From an uncultured Bacteroides sp. (GTDB lineage: Bacteria > Bacteroidota > Bacteroidia > Bacteroidales > Bacteroidaceae), in contig NZ_OY782186.1 in assembly GCF_963677685.1 (NCBI RefSeq), positions 434,001-498,000 on the forward strand: a stretch of DNA of 64,000 nucleotides, read 5' to 3'. The notes below the pieces were generated by a model. That model saw nothing but the letters and a program-made list of their open reading frames with translations, did no database searches and had not been told where the DNA came from. Of this stretch, positions 50,345-58,901 are shown in pieces (position 1 is the first letter of the stretch; each line of letters starts with the position of its first letter). The translations under genes and the position numbers were made by a program.

Positions 50345-51613
50345 TTATCTTATTTTTAATGTAATGATAGTTATGGCAGCAAGTACTATTGTCACAATCC
50401 AAAAACGAACTGTTATTTTAGATTCATGAAACACACTATTCGGTTTGGTAAACATGTATGTGCAATTTGGATCTAACTGAGATAAGGTTGTTCTGAAATG
50501 ATCGTGTATAGGGGTACGTTTAAAAATACGTTGTTTGATACCTTTCTTTTTCCCAGACTTAAAGAAGTTAACCTGAAGAATAACCGATAAGTTTTCTACT
50601 AAGAATACTCCGCAAAGTATCGGGATAAGTAATTCTTTGTGTATGATGATAGCAAAAACAGCGATGATACCTCCAATAGTGAGACTTCCTGTATCTCCCA
50701 TGAAAACCTGAGCGGGGAAAGCATTATACCAAAGGAAGCCAATGAGTGCTCCGATGAAAGCACATATATAAATAACCAACTCTTGGGTACCTGGTATATA
50801 CATTATATTTAGGTATTGAGCGTAATCTATATGGCTGGAAACATAGGCCAATATCCCCAATGTTAGTCCTATTATGGCGGAATTGCCCGCAGCCATTCCA
50901 TCCATTCCATCGTTTAGATTGGCTCCGTTGGATACAGCTGTAACAACAAAGATCGTTATGATAACAAAAAGGATCCATCCTGCGGCTTGAGCATGTTCGC
51001 CCATGAATGCAACTAGATCGGCATAGTCGAGGTTGTTACTTTTGACAAAGGGAATTGTAGTCTGTGTTGATTTTATATTTTTGATGGCGTGCACTACTTC
51101 TATCTGTTCCCCGGGTTTTTGAACTTCAAAATTTTCTCTGATAACAACGTCAGGGCTTAAATAGAGCGTTAAACCTACTATGAGTCCTAATCCTACTTGC
51201 CCGATAATTTTAAACTTTCCGTGAAGTCCTTCCTTATCTCTCTTGAATATCTTTATATAATCATCTGCAAAGCCTAATGAGCCTAACCAAATCGTAGTGA
51301 TTAGCATCAATATCATGTATATGTTATCTAATTTACCTAATAGTAAACAGGGTATTAATATGGCAACAATAATAATAACTCCACCCATGCTTGGAACGCC
51401 AACTTTGTTTACTCCAAAAGGATCAATGCTAATATCACGTTGTGTTTCCGTAATCTGTTTTCTCTTTAATAGATTAATAAATTTGTTTCCAAAGATACTT
51501 GATATTAATAGTGCCAAGATAATAGCCATTAATGCTCGGAATGAGATGTAACCAAACATTCTTGCTCCAGGGAAATCAAATTTATCAAGCCATTGAAATA
51601 GATAATATAACAT
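50345..51613 (-). CDS. mraY: Phospho-N-acetylmuramoyl-pentapeptide-transferase
   Basis: MraY attaches the UDP-MurNAc-pentapeptide to undecaprenyl phosphate, giving lipid I. It is a 422-residue membrane protein with about ten helices. Conserved sites include PSMGG near the N-terminus, GFADDYIK, ANLNDGMDGMAAG and MGDTGSLTIGG, and it ends in FKRTPIHDHFR. There is an extra periplasmic stretch around residues 160-215, which makes it longer than the E. coli protein (about 360). Confidence 0.95.
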   Translation of the reverse strand: MLYYLFQWLDKFDFPGARMFGYISFRALMAIILALLISSIFGNKFINLLKRKQITETQRDISIDPFGVNKVGVPSMGGVIIIVAILIPCLLLGKLDNIYMILMLITTIWLGSLGFADDYIKIFKRDKEGLHGKFKIIGQVGLGLIVGLTLYLSPDVVIRENFEVQKPGEQIEVVHAIKNIKSTQTTIPFVKSNNLDYADLVAFMGEHAQAAGWILFVIITIFVVTAVSNGANLNDGMDGMAAGNSAIIGLTLGILAYVSSHIDYAQYLNIMYIPGTQELVIYICAFIGALIGFLWYNAFPAQVFMGDTGSLTIGGIIAVFAIIIHKELLIPILCGVFLVENLSVILQVNFFKSGKKKGIKQRIFKRTPIHDHFRTTLSQLDPNCTYMFTKPNSVFHESKITVRFWIVTIVLAAITIITLKIR

Positions 51614-51654
51614 ATGCTCTACAGTTTTATTGGTTGCTTGTTGGTCTTAAATTT

Positions 51655-53109
51655 TTATTCATTATCGAAGATCTCTTTTAAAATCTCTTTATCATCAAAA
51701 TGATGTTTCACTCCCTTTATCTCTTGGTAATTCTCATGTCCCTTCCCTGCAACAAGAATAACATCTCCAGCTTGAGCAAACATGCAAGCAGTGCGAATAG
51801 CCTCTTTGCGGTCTGCTATGCTTATTGTTTTTTTCAAATCATCCTTATCCAATTCTGCCATCATGTCGTTAATAATATCTTGTGGTTCCTCAAAACGTGG
51901 GTTATCTGATGTTATGATGACACGATCGCTGTATCGGGTAGCTTCTTTGGCCATGATAGGGCGCTTCCCTTTGTCGCGGTTACCACCTGCACCGACAACA
52001 GTAATGAGTTTCCCTTTCCCTTCCAATACGCCGTGTATAGCATTCAGTACATTGACAAGGGCATCGGGTGTGTGTGCGTAGTCTACAATGGCAGTATAAC
52101 CTTTAGAAGAGCGTATGGAATCAAATCGTCCGGCTACAGGTCGGAGTGTGCTGAGTGCTATTAAAACCTCTTCCTCTTTTTTTCCTAACAGTACGGCGGC
52201 TCCAAAAACGGCAAGTAAATTGGATGCATTAAAACGCCCGATGAATTGTACGGCTAGCTCTTTATTATTGAAATCAAGTAGCATCCCTTCAAAATGAGAT
52301 TCTATCACTCGCCCTTTAAAGTCGCAGATACTTCGTAATGAATACGTATGTACTTTGGAACGAGTGTTTTGTGTCATTACCAATCCGTTTTTATCATCTA
52401 AGTTAGTTAAACTGAATGCGTTTTTGGGCATATCATCAAAAAACTTTTTCTTTGCTTTTAGATAATTCTCTACCGTCTTATGATAATCTAAATGATCTCG
52501 GGTTAGGTTTGTGAAAATGCCTCCGGCAAAAATAAGTCCACTAATTCTCTTCTGATCTATAGAGTGAGAACTAACCTCCATGAAGGCATATTTACATCCT
52601 TCATCAGCCATGCGTCCTAACAATTTGTTAAGAGTGATGGGATCAGGCGTAGTATGTTCGGTAGGAATTGCTTCTCCGTCGATATAGTTGCATACAGTTG
52701 ATATCAATCCGGTTTTATATCCAAAATAACGAAATGTGTCGTATAATAAAGTTGCTACGGTTGTTTTTCCGTTGGTACCTGTGACTCCAACAAGCTCTAA
52801 TTTTGAAGTGGGATTTCCATAAAAAGTTGTAGCCACTTTTCCTACAGCCTCTTCACTATTTGTTATTTGAATGTAGGTAATGCCTTCAATTAGAATTTCC
52901 GGTATATTCTCGCAAAGTATTGCAACAGCGCCTTGTTCTATTGCAGTTGAGATATAGGCATGGCCATCAGTCTGCGTTCCTTTCATAGCCATGAACAAAT
53001 CACCTTTCTCTACGAGTCTGGAATCTATATTGACCCCTTTTATGTCTATTTCTGTTTGCCCGGTGATGTTTACTATCCGGACTGTTTTTAATAACTCTTC
53101 CAGTTTCAT
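51655..53109 (-). CDS. murE: UDP-N-acetylmuramoyl-L-alanyl-D-glutamate--2,6-diaminopimelate ligase
   Basis: MurE adds the third residue of the stem peptide. The 484 residues contain [34 protein letters not shown] and the carboxy-terminal [11 protein letters not shown]. The DNPR motif indicates meso-diaminopimelate as substrate rather than lysine. AGRFDSIRS and [13 protein letters not shown] are further family motifs. MurF, which follows MurE in many dcw clusters, is not found between murE and mraY here. Confidence 0.96.
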   Translation of the reverse strand: MKLEELLKTVRIVNITGQTEIDIKGVNIDSRLVEKGDLFMAMKGTQTDGHAYISTAIEQGAVAILCENIPEILIEGITYIQITNSEEAVGKVATTFYGNPTSKLELVGVTGTNGKTTVATLLYDTFRYFGYKTGLISTVCNYIDGEAIPTEHTTPDPITLNKLLGRMADEGCKYAFMEVSSHSIDQKRISGLIFAGGIFTNLTRDHLDYHKTVENYLKAKKKFFDDMPKNAFSLTNLDDKNGLVMTQNTRSKVHTYSLRSICDFKGRVIESHFEGMLLDFNNKELAVQFIGRFNASNLLAVFGAAVLLGKKEEEVLIALSTLRPVAGRFDSIRSSKGYTAIVDYAHTPDALVNVLNAIHGVLEGKGKLITVVGAGGNRDKGKRPIMAKEATRYSDRVIITSDNPRFEEPQDIINDMMAELDKDDLKKTISIADRKEAIRTACMFAQAGDVILVAGKGHENYQEIKGVKHHFDDKEILKEIFDNE

Positions 53110-53136
53110 ACCTATATCTATAAATTTATTTTATAA

Positions 53137-55260
53137 TCATTTCAGCGTTAACGTTATTGTTTCTCCCTTTGCTATTTTCCTGCCTTTCGGCAATGATTGC
53201 CTGACAACCTTTCCTATACCATTTAATTTTACTTTTAGCCCTTTATATTCTAAAAGGTAAACAGCATCTTTAGCTCCCATTCCAATAACACTCGGGATTA
53301 AATTTTTTGTAATGCTTTTTTTCTTCAATACTACAGCTTTTGCTTCTGAATAGGCGTTACCCCATATTTTTGACTCTTTTTTTGAAGCGTATTGTGTTTG
53401 CGTTTTTATTTTTAATTCATCTAATATTTCTTTAGTTTCGCGCATCTCTCCCGTTTTGACATCAGGTATCACTATTGTATTGCTATCAATTGCATTTTTC
53501 AAGTCTAGTGCTAGATTTTTTGCATATACTCTCTCTGCTATTTTTTTAAACACACTTCCTGCCATTAGTCCTCCTGACGCAGGATATCCCGGTTTCTGTA
53601 TAGATACGATGCAGCTATATTGGGGATTTTCAGAAGGAAAATATCCGCAAAAACTAACGAGATAGTGCATCATGCCAGTTCTATAACCAGCTTTCCCTTG
53701 AGATATTTGAGCGGTTCCGGTTTTCCCCGATACATGAAATTGTTTAGAACCGGCCTGTTTTGCGAGTCCTTCAGATACCACCCGTCTAAGCATCGCTTTT
53801 ATTTCTTTTAGCGTCCGTTGGGAAGAGATGGCAGGGTTTATCACTTTAGTTGGAAATTCTTTCAATGTATCTCCATTCTTAGTAATTGCTTTCACGAATT
53901 TAGGGCGCACCATTACGCCGTTATTGGCTATGGCATTGTAGAATGTTAGGATGTTGATAGGAGGTATTTGTGTTTCGTAGCCTATACTCATCCATGGGAG
54001 TGTTGTTTTTGAGAAATATCGCTCTTTGGGTCCTTTTATGTTAGGCTTTCCCTCTCCGGGGATTTGTAAATGTAGTGCTTTGTCTAGGCTCATTCGCTTT
54101 AAGCCGTCTACAAACTTTTGAGGATCATCTCTATAATGTTCATCTATAAGCGAAGAAACTCCTATGTTGGACGAAACCATTAATATTTGCGGCACTGTTA
54201 GATATTGGAAGCCACCTCTTCGCCAATTGTGGTCTCTCATGTGTCTTCCGTACATTTCTTTGATACCGTTTCCTGTATCCACTCCATCCTCCGGTGTAAT
54301 TTTGCCATCTTCAAGTGCCACCATGATAGAAGCAGTTTTGAATGTTGAACCTGGCTCGAGCATGTCGCTAATAGCGTTATTTTTAATCTCCCGGTATTCG
54401 CCGTCTTCACATTTTGTCATATTGACAATCGCTTTCACTTCTCCGGTTGACACTTTCATTAATATTGCTACTCCTACTTTTGCATTAATTTCTTTAAGCT
54501 CTTCCAATAATGCTTCTTCGCAAATATCTTGCATATCAACGTTGATGGTAGTGATAATGTCGCAACCATCAACAGGAGGTATGTCGACAATATTGAGATA
54601 TTTGTTCATCACCTTTTGACGGTGAATAATCCCGTTTTTACCTCTTAGCACAGAGTCGAAAGCCAATTCTAATCCGTTTTTTGCTCCTTTATCTGCTTCA
54701 GGGTACAGATCGCCTAGAGTACGTCGGGCTAATGAGCCAAAAGGTTTTTTTCTCCGATTATAGGCCTGTTTAGTAAATCCTCCTTTGTACTTATTTAAAC
54801 AGAATACAGGGAGCTTTTTCACTTCTTTATATTGTATATAAGAGATTCTTTTGGGGTAAATTAGATAATTTCGACGACCTTTTCTTCTGCCTTTTAAGAG
54901 ATGTGCTTTGAACTCTTTGGCACTCATGTCCGGCAAAATCTCGTGTAGTCCTTTGCATATTTCATCTAGATGATGAATTAGCATCGTATCCTTTTTCTCT
55001 CCTCCTGCTTTGAAATCCATATAAATTCGATATTCTGGTAGAGAGCTGGCCATTAACTGTCCATCTGATGATATGATGTTCCCTCGACTAGGCTTAACTG
55101 TTACATTTTCTTTAATGAACCGATCTGCTACGTCCTGCCAATATTGTTGTTCAGCGAACATTGTTATAGCTGCTTTTGTAATAATAGCTACTCCGACAAG
55201 CCCTATAATAAGGATGACGAAGAAATATCGGGTCATTATGTTCTTTTTATTAACGGACAT
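53137..55260 (-). CDS. ftsI: Division-specific class B penicillin-binding protein with PASTA domain
   Basis: A 707-residue bitopic transpeptidase that crosslinks septal peptidoglycan together with FtsW. It has an N-terminal membrane helix (about 12-34), the PBP dimerisation domain (PSRGNIISSDGQLMA), and a transpeptidase domain with Ser305 in GSTFK, SSN at 363-365 and KTGT at 513-516. The last 60 residues form a PASTA domain (IPSVIGMGAKDAVYLLEYKGL). PASTA is common in Gram-positive PBPs and also found in Bacteroidetes PBPs. It lies 3 bp after the ftsL-like gene. Confidence 0.93.
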   Translation of the reverse strand: MSVNKKNIMTRYFFVILIIGLVGVAIITKAAITMFAEQQYWQDVADRFIKENVTVKPSRGNIISSDGQLMASSLPEYRIYMDFKAGGEKKDTMLIHHLDEICKGLHEILPDMSAKEFKAHLLKGRRKGRRNYLIYPKRISYIQYKEVKKLPVFCLNKYKGGFTKQAYNRRKKPFGSLARRTLGDLYPEADKGAKNGLELAFDSVLRGKNGIIHRQKVMNKYLNIVDIPPVDGCDIITTINVDMQDICEEALLEELKEINAKVGVAILMKVSTGEVKAIVNMTKCEDGEYREIKNNAISDMLEPGSTFKTASIMVALEDGKITPEDGVDTGNGIKEMYGRHMRDHNWRRGGFQYLTVPQILMVSSNIGVSSLIDEHYRDDPQKFVDGLKRMSLDKALHLQIPGEGKPNIKGPKERYFSKTTLPWMSIGYETQIPPINILTFYNAIANNGVMVRPKFVKAITKNGDTLKEFPTKVINPAISSQRTLKEIKAMLRRVVSEGLAKQAGSKQFHVSGKTGTAQISQGKAGYRTGMMHYLVSFCGYFPSENPQYSCIVSIQKPGYPASGGLMAGSVFKKIAERVYAKNLALDLKNAIDSNTIVIPDVKTGEMRETKEILDELKIKTQTQYASKKESKIWGNAYSEAKAVVLKKKSITKNLIPSVIGMGAKDAVYLLEYKGLKVKLNGIGKVVRQSLPKGRKIAKGETITLTLK

Positions 55261-55263
55261 ATA

Positions 55264-55602
55264 CTAATCTTTAATCAAAAAAGGAGGTTCGGTTGAAGCT
55301 TGCAAATGACTTTGTGTTTGCGATATGTATTCTTCAATTCGTGATTGCCGGCTTTTTTCCATTAACTCTGAACTACGTGTCAGTGCATCATATTTTATAT
55401 CAATAAGCTCTTTCTTTAGCTTATCTATTTCTATTTGTTGTTGTTGACTGGCATATCTGTTGTGGATATAGAAAATAAGAAAGAGCATGATAAGTACGAT
55501 TAACTTTGTTTGCCTGCGAAAGAAGTCCGTGGCTAGAATGTCTCCTCCCAAAATGCTTTTTAAGGAAGTACTTTTTTTCTTCTTCTTTACTTTATCTTCC
55601 AT
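55264..55602 (-). CDS. FtsL-like small division protein
   Basis: A 112-residue bitopic protein in the position of ftsL between rsmH and ftsI. It has a short Lys-rich cytoplasmic start, one membrane helix (about 33-46, LIVLIMLFLIFYIH) and a coiled coil rich in Gln, Lys, Glu and Ile (about 50-100). No conserved catalytic motif. FtsL sequences diverge quickly, so the call rests on topology, size and place in the cluster. Confidence 0.75.
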   Translation of the reverse strand: MEDKVKKKKKSTSLKSILGGDILATDFFRRQTKLIVLIMLFLIFYIHNRYASQQQQIEIDKLKKELIDIKYDALTRSSELMEKSRQSRIEEYISQTQSHLQASTEPPFLIKD

Positions 55603-55611
55603 TTTACGACA

Positions 55612-56526
55612 TTATTTTTTCTCAGCGATTCTTAATTTTGCACTTCTAGAACGTGGATTAATTTCTATTTCCTCTTCATTCGGTGTGATGACCTTGTTGT
55701 TTATCAGCTTGAATGGAGTTTGGAAATTGCCAAAAAAATCTTGCTCAGCTTTTCCTTCTACATTTCCTGTCTTCATAATATTCTTGACCATCCTATCTTC
55801 AAGAGAGTGATAAGTGATGACAACAAGTCGTCCACCCGGCTTTAAAGCTTCTGTTGCTGCTATGAGCATTTCTTTTAAGGCCTCCATTTCTTGATTGACC
55901 TCAATTCGTAGGGCTTGAAAAACTTTGGCTATTTCTTTTTTTTCTCTCTCTCTTCCAAAGCACGGTTTTATTATCTCCAGAAAATCTTCAATGCTTTCAA
56001 TGTTTTTTTTCTCACGGGCTTTTATGATCACAGATGCAAGCTTTCGGCTATTTTTTAGTTCACCGTAAAGATATAAAATATTGGCAATGCGTTCCTCGTC
56101 ATAAGTGTTGATGATATCGGCGGCGGTCATTCCGGAGCGTTTATTCATCCTCATATCTAATGACCCGTTGAAGCGGAAAGAGAATCCGCGTTCGCTGTCA
56201 TCGAAATGATGGGAGGAAACTCCTAAATCGGCTAAGATAGAATCGACTTTTTCTATTTCATGATAGTGTAAGAAGTTACGTAGGTATCTGAAATTACTAC
56301 GTACAAAAACAAAACGTTTATCGTTGATGATATTCCTTTCAGCATCTTTATCCTGATCGAAACCTAATAATTTCCCTTCTGTTCCCAGGCGCGACAATAT
56401 CTCTTTAGAATGTCCTCCTCCTCCGAAAGTGACATCGACATATATCCCTTCTGGTTGGATATTCATTCCGTCTACGCTTTCTTGCAATAATACTGGTATG
56501 TGATATGTTATTTCTTCTGTTTTCAT
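55612..56526 (-). CDS. rsmH: 16S rRNA (cytosine-1402-N4)-methyltransferase
   Basis: RsmH methylates C1402 of 16S rRNA in the ribosomal P site. The 304 residues have HIPVLLQESVDGM, the SAM motif DVTFGGGGHSKEIL, DLGVSSHHFDDSERGFSFRF, MDMRMN-like LDMRMNKRSG, and the C-terminal TYHSLEDRMVKN and NPRSRSAKLRIAEK. It is the second gene of the dcw operon, 8 bp after mraZ. Confidence 0.97.
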   Translation of the reverse strand: MKTEEITYHIPVLLQESVDGMNIQPEGIYVDVTFGGGGHSKEILSRLGTEGKLLGFDQDKDAERNIINDKRFVFVRSNFRYLRNFLHYHEIEKVDSILADLGVSSHHFDDSERGFSFRFNGSLDMRMNKRSGMTAADIINTYDEERIANILYLYGELKNSRKLASVIIKAREKKNIESIEDFLEIIKPCFGREREKKEIAKVFQALRIEVNQEMEALKEMLIAATEALKPGGRLVVITYHSLEDRMVKNIMKTGNVEGKAEQDFFGNFQTPFKLINNKVITPNEEEIEINPRSRSAKLRIAEKK

Positions 56527-56534
56527 CCGCTACT

Positions 56535-56987
56535 TTACTCCTCATTATTCATTATTTCTTCTAACGCTTTTCCAAAAGCCTCTGCTTGCATAAAAGGCTG
56601 TTCAGTCTTTTCTTTGGCCCAAATTTCTATTTTGTTATCAACTCCAATAAAGCGTACTTCTCCTAAAATTCCTGCTATTTGTAGGTAGCGTTTAGGGATT
56701 AGTATCCGACCGTTTCCATCAATGCTGATTATCTCAACATCGCTCACGAATTGCCTGAAGACATTTTGATGGTTTGCATTCCACTTATTCAGTTTGGAAC
56801 GCAATTCGTTCAGCTCTTCGTTCCATACACTCTCGGGGTAGAGTACAAGACACTCTTGAAACACATCTTTGCGCATAACAAGCTTATCTTCAGAAGTTGC
56901 TTGTAGCTGTCTTCTGAAAAGAGCCGGAATGAAGATTCTGCCTTTCGTGTCCGTTTTAGCTTCAATATTGCCTAGAAAAACTGTCAT
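56535..56987 (-). CDS. mraZ: Transcriptional regulator MraZ
   Basis: MraZ is a ring-shaped regulator with two AbrB-like (SpoVT) modules and represses its own dcw operon in E. coli. The 150 residues show the first module (FLGNIEAKTDTKGRIFIPALFRRQL) and the second (VEIISIDGNGRILIPKRYLQ). Both carry the DxxGR motif (DTKGR, DGNGR). It is the first gene of the cluster. A repeat array matching the known MraZ operator type lies about 40 bp upstream over the promoter. Confidence 0.95.
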   Translation of the reverse strand: MTVFLGNIEAKTDTKGRIFIPALFRRQLQATSEDKLVMRKDVFQECLVLYPESVWNEELNELRSKLNKWNANHQNVFRQFVSDVEIISIDGNGRILIPKRYLQIAGILGEVRFIGVDNKIEIWAKEKTEQPFMQAEAFGKALEEIMNNEE

Positions 56988-57013
56988 TCACCTTAATTAT
57001 ATAAGTGACGGTA

Positions 57014-57044
57014 AAAATATAAATTTCCCCACGATTCCCCACAA
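57014..57044 (-). promoter_or_regulatory. Candidate mraZ promoter
   Basis: On the minus strand TTG (57042-57044) is followed by 20 nt and TATATTTT (57014-57021), close to the -33/-7 pattern. The distance to the mraZ start is 26 bp. Confidence 0.5.
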
Positions 57045-57053
57045 TTTTCCACA
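57024..57053 (-). promoter_or_regulatory. MraZ operator: three GTGG repeats with 10-bp period
   Basis: On the minus strand GTGGAA (57047-57052), GTGGGG (57037-57042) and GTGGGG (57027-57032) are spaced exactly 10 bp, one helical turn. E. coli MraZ binds three direct TGGGN-type repeats with 5-nt spacers in its own promoter, and this matches. The repeats fill the spacer of the promoter at 57014-57044, consistent with repression. Confidence 0.7.
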
Positions 57054-57147
57054 AAATATTTTTCATAAGTTATCAACAGTCTGTTTATACTCTATTTGCT
57101 TGATAATGAATCTCTTTTGCTAATAATGGGTTTATGGTGATAGGGCC

Positions 57148-57630
57148 TTATTTTATGTCTTTATTCGTTGCTTTTTCTTCTGCTTCATCTATGCTCTGCT
57201 TGCTTGCTTTCTGCGTAGGTTTTGCAGACCATCCGTATCCTAGTTGGGAACTTACAAAATGAGCTTTTCGTACTTTTTGCAAAAAACTCGGAGCTGATTT
57301 GAAGCAAATTTTGGATATCCAGACTTTATTGGCTGTACATTCTTTCGGGTGTACTACTCCTTCACTAGTGATAGAGGGGTAGAAATTACCTAAATCTTTT
57401 AGACTGACGGTTCGCCCTTCGCGCAAATGTGTTGCGATGATGTCCGATAATTGTATCAAGGCAGATAATGCATCTCCATTTTGCAATGAGCTTCTTTCAG
57501 CAAGCTCATTGGCGATCTGTATGCTGTCTACGGGCTGTTTCTGGAGCGCTTTGGTGGTGGCGTAATAAAGCTCTTTGACCTCTTTCTGGCTCTTGTCTAC
57601 TTTCTTTCTTAGTACATAGTTAATAGGCAT
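57148..57630 (-). CDS. HU-like DNA-binding domain protein (Bacteroidetes HU-HIG type)
   Basis: A 160-residue basic protein with an HU/IHF-like fold. The N-terminal part (YYATTKALQKQPVDSIQIANELAERSSL) and ALSALIQLSDIIATHLREGRTVSLKDLGNFYPSITSEG resemble the helical body and start of the beta arm of HU. The C-terminal 30 residues are Lys/Gln/Glu-rich and disordered. Related proteins are abundant in Bacteroidetes and their roles vary. The start region is 160 bp from an unusual palindrome array, which may control it. Whether it acts as a general chromosomal protein or a specific regulator is not clear. Confidence 0.78.
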   Translation of the reverse strand: MPINYVLRKKVDKSQKEVKELYYATTKALQKQPVDSIQIANELAERSSLQNGDALSALIQLSDIIATHLREGRTVSLKDLGNFYPSITSEGVVHPKECTANKVWISKICFKSAPSFLQKVRKAHFVSSQLGYGWSAKPTQKASKQSIDEAEEKATNKDIK

Positions 57631-57706
57631 AGTTATTTGTCTTTTTGTTATGATTAGTATTTTAGAATGCGTATCGTTTTATTTATGATTACTTTTATAA
57701 CTTGAA

Positions 57707-57789
57707 AACATCCCCATGTTTTAGTGAAGAACATCCGGATGTTTAACTATACAACATCCGGATCTTTTATACTAAAACATCCGGATGTT
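57707..57789. repeat. Array of four 14-bp palindromes with an exact 23-bp period
   Basis: AACATCCGGATGTT is a perfect palindrome. Copies begin at 57707, 57730, 57753 and 57776, each 23 bp apart. Copies 2 and 4 are perfect; copy 1 has CC instead of GG at the centre-right; copy 3 has one changed base in its right arm. The 9-bp spacers are unrelated. This regularity is far from chance. It lies between the HU-like gene (-) and glsA (+). It is most likely an operator array for a dimeric regulator. Confidence 0.85.
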
Positions 57790-57808
57790 GTCTCAGGGGT
57801 TTATTGAG

Positions 57809-57816
57809 CAAAGATA
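57809..57816 (-). promoter_or_regulatory. Candidate -7 element for the HU-like gene
   Basis: The minus strand reads TATCTTTG, a full match to TAnnTTTG. If it is used, the palindrome array begins about 10 bp downstream of the start point and would lie in the transcribed leader. No clear -33 element. Confidence 0.4.
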
Positions 57817-57993
57817 AGATGAATGCGGGAGATAAAAAAGAGAAATAGATATTCTCTTTGACACTTCAGTATGTTTTAATTAGCCAAAGGAGTGCTTTGT
57901 TATTGCAAAGCGGTTTATTATTGTTCTTGAGTCAATAAAAACAGTTTTTTTACATGCTTGTAATGCTTAAATCTCGTATTTTTTGGTGTTTTA

Positions 57994-58026
57994 TTGCGAT
58001 TAATTAAAAAAGATGGGTTAATTTTG
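57994..58026 (+). promoter_or_regulatory. Candidate promoter for glsA-glsB
   Basis: TTG at 57994-57996 is followed by 22 nt and TAATTTTG at 58019-58026, a full -7 match. The glsA start is 26 bp further. The rest of the gap between 57817 and 57993 holds only a small GCTTTG/CAAAGC inverted repeat (57894-57911). Confidence 0.5.
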
Positions 58027-58052
58027 CACAATCATTTTTTAATTTGTAGAGA

Positions 58053-58871
58053 ATGAGTAATGACTCTTTGTTTTTAATTGATATCGACAAAATACTACGT
58101 GAAAAGGCTCCGAAGTATTACAAATACATTCCAGCATTTTTAGTAGCTTACCTAAAGAGAATTGTTCATCAAGAAGAGCTGAATGTCTTTTTGCATGAAT
58201 CACAGGATAAGAAAGGGGTAGACTTTTTGGAGGCCTCTTTGAGTTTTCTGGATATGAAAATTGAACTTAGGGGTGAAGAAAATCTACCGAAAGAGGGTTT
58301 GTACACATTTGTCTCCAATCATCCTTTAGGTGGACAGGATGGTGTGGCATTAGGTTATGTCTTGGGAAGTCGTTATAAAGGGAAAGTGAAATATCTTGTA
58401 AATGATTTATTGATGAATTTGCAAGGATTGGCGCCACTCTGTATTCCTATAAACAAAACCGGTAAACAAGGGCGAGATTTTCCTTTAATGGTTGAAGCCG
58501 GTTTTCGTTCAGATAATCAATTAATAATGTTTCCGGCAGGAATTTGCTCAAGAAGACATAAAGGGGTTATTAAAGATTTGCAGTGGACAAAGACATTTGT
58601 GGTTAAAAGTGTGGAATCACAAAGAGATATTGTTCCCATTCATTTTGGTGGGAGAAATTCTAATTTCTTTTATAACCTTGCTAATCTTTGTAAGTTCTTA
58701 GGAATCAAATTTAATATTGCAATGTTATATCTTGCAGACGAAATGTTTAAGAATCGTCATAAAACATTTACAGTGACTATTGGAAAACCAATACCTTGGC
58801 AAACTTTTGATAAATCAAAAACGCCTCTACAGTGGGCGGAATATGTTAGAGATATAGTTTATAAACTTTAA
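58053..58871 (+). CDS. glsA: Acyltransferase, probable glycine-lipid O-acyltransferase GlsA
   Basis: A 272-residue membrane-associated acyltransferase of the PlsC-like superfamily. The catalytic motif is FVSNHPLGGQDG: His90 followed by Asp96, with five residues between instead of the usual four. Further motifs are MFPAGICSRR and FVVKSVESQRDIVPIHF. It is followed after 30 bp by a GNAT-type acyltransferase gene, the pair arrangement known for glycine-lipid (ornithine-lipid-like) synthesis in B. thetaiotaomicron, where the N-acyl lipid made by GlsB is O-acylated by GlsA. The symbol rests on that pairing. Confidence 0.75.
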   Translation: MSNDSLFLIDIDKILREKAPKYYKYIPAFLVAYLKRIVHQEELNVFLHESQDKKGVDFLEASLSFLDMKIELRGEENLPKEGLYTFVSNHPLGGQDGVALGYVLGSRYKGKVKYLVNDLLMNLQGLAPLCIPINKTGKQGRDFPLMVEAGFRSDNQLIMFPAGICSRRHKGVIKDLQWTKTFVVKSVESQRDIVPIHFGGRNSNFFYNLANLCKFLGIKFNIAMLYLADEMFKNRHKTFTVTIGKPIPWQTFDKSKTPLQWAEYVRDIVYKL

Positions 58872-58901
58872 GAGAGTATAAAGACACTACTAGCGAAAAA
58901 T

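Noticed and set aside
57045..57078. DnaA-box-like sites TTTTCCACA and TTATCAACA upstream of mraZ
   Set aside because: The first is part of the 10-bp-spaced GTGG array that is better explained by MraZ, only two sites exist, and no dnaA or other origin feature is nearby.
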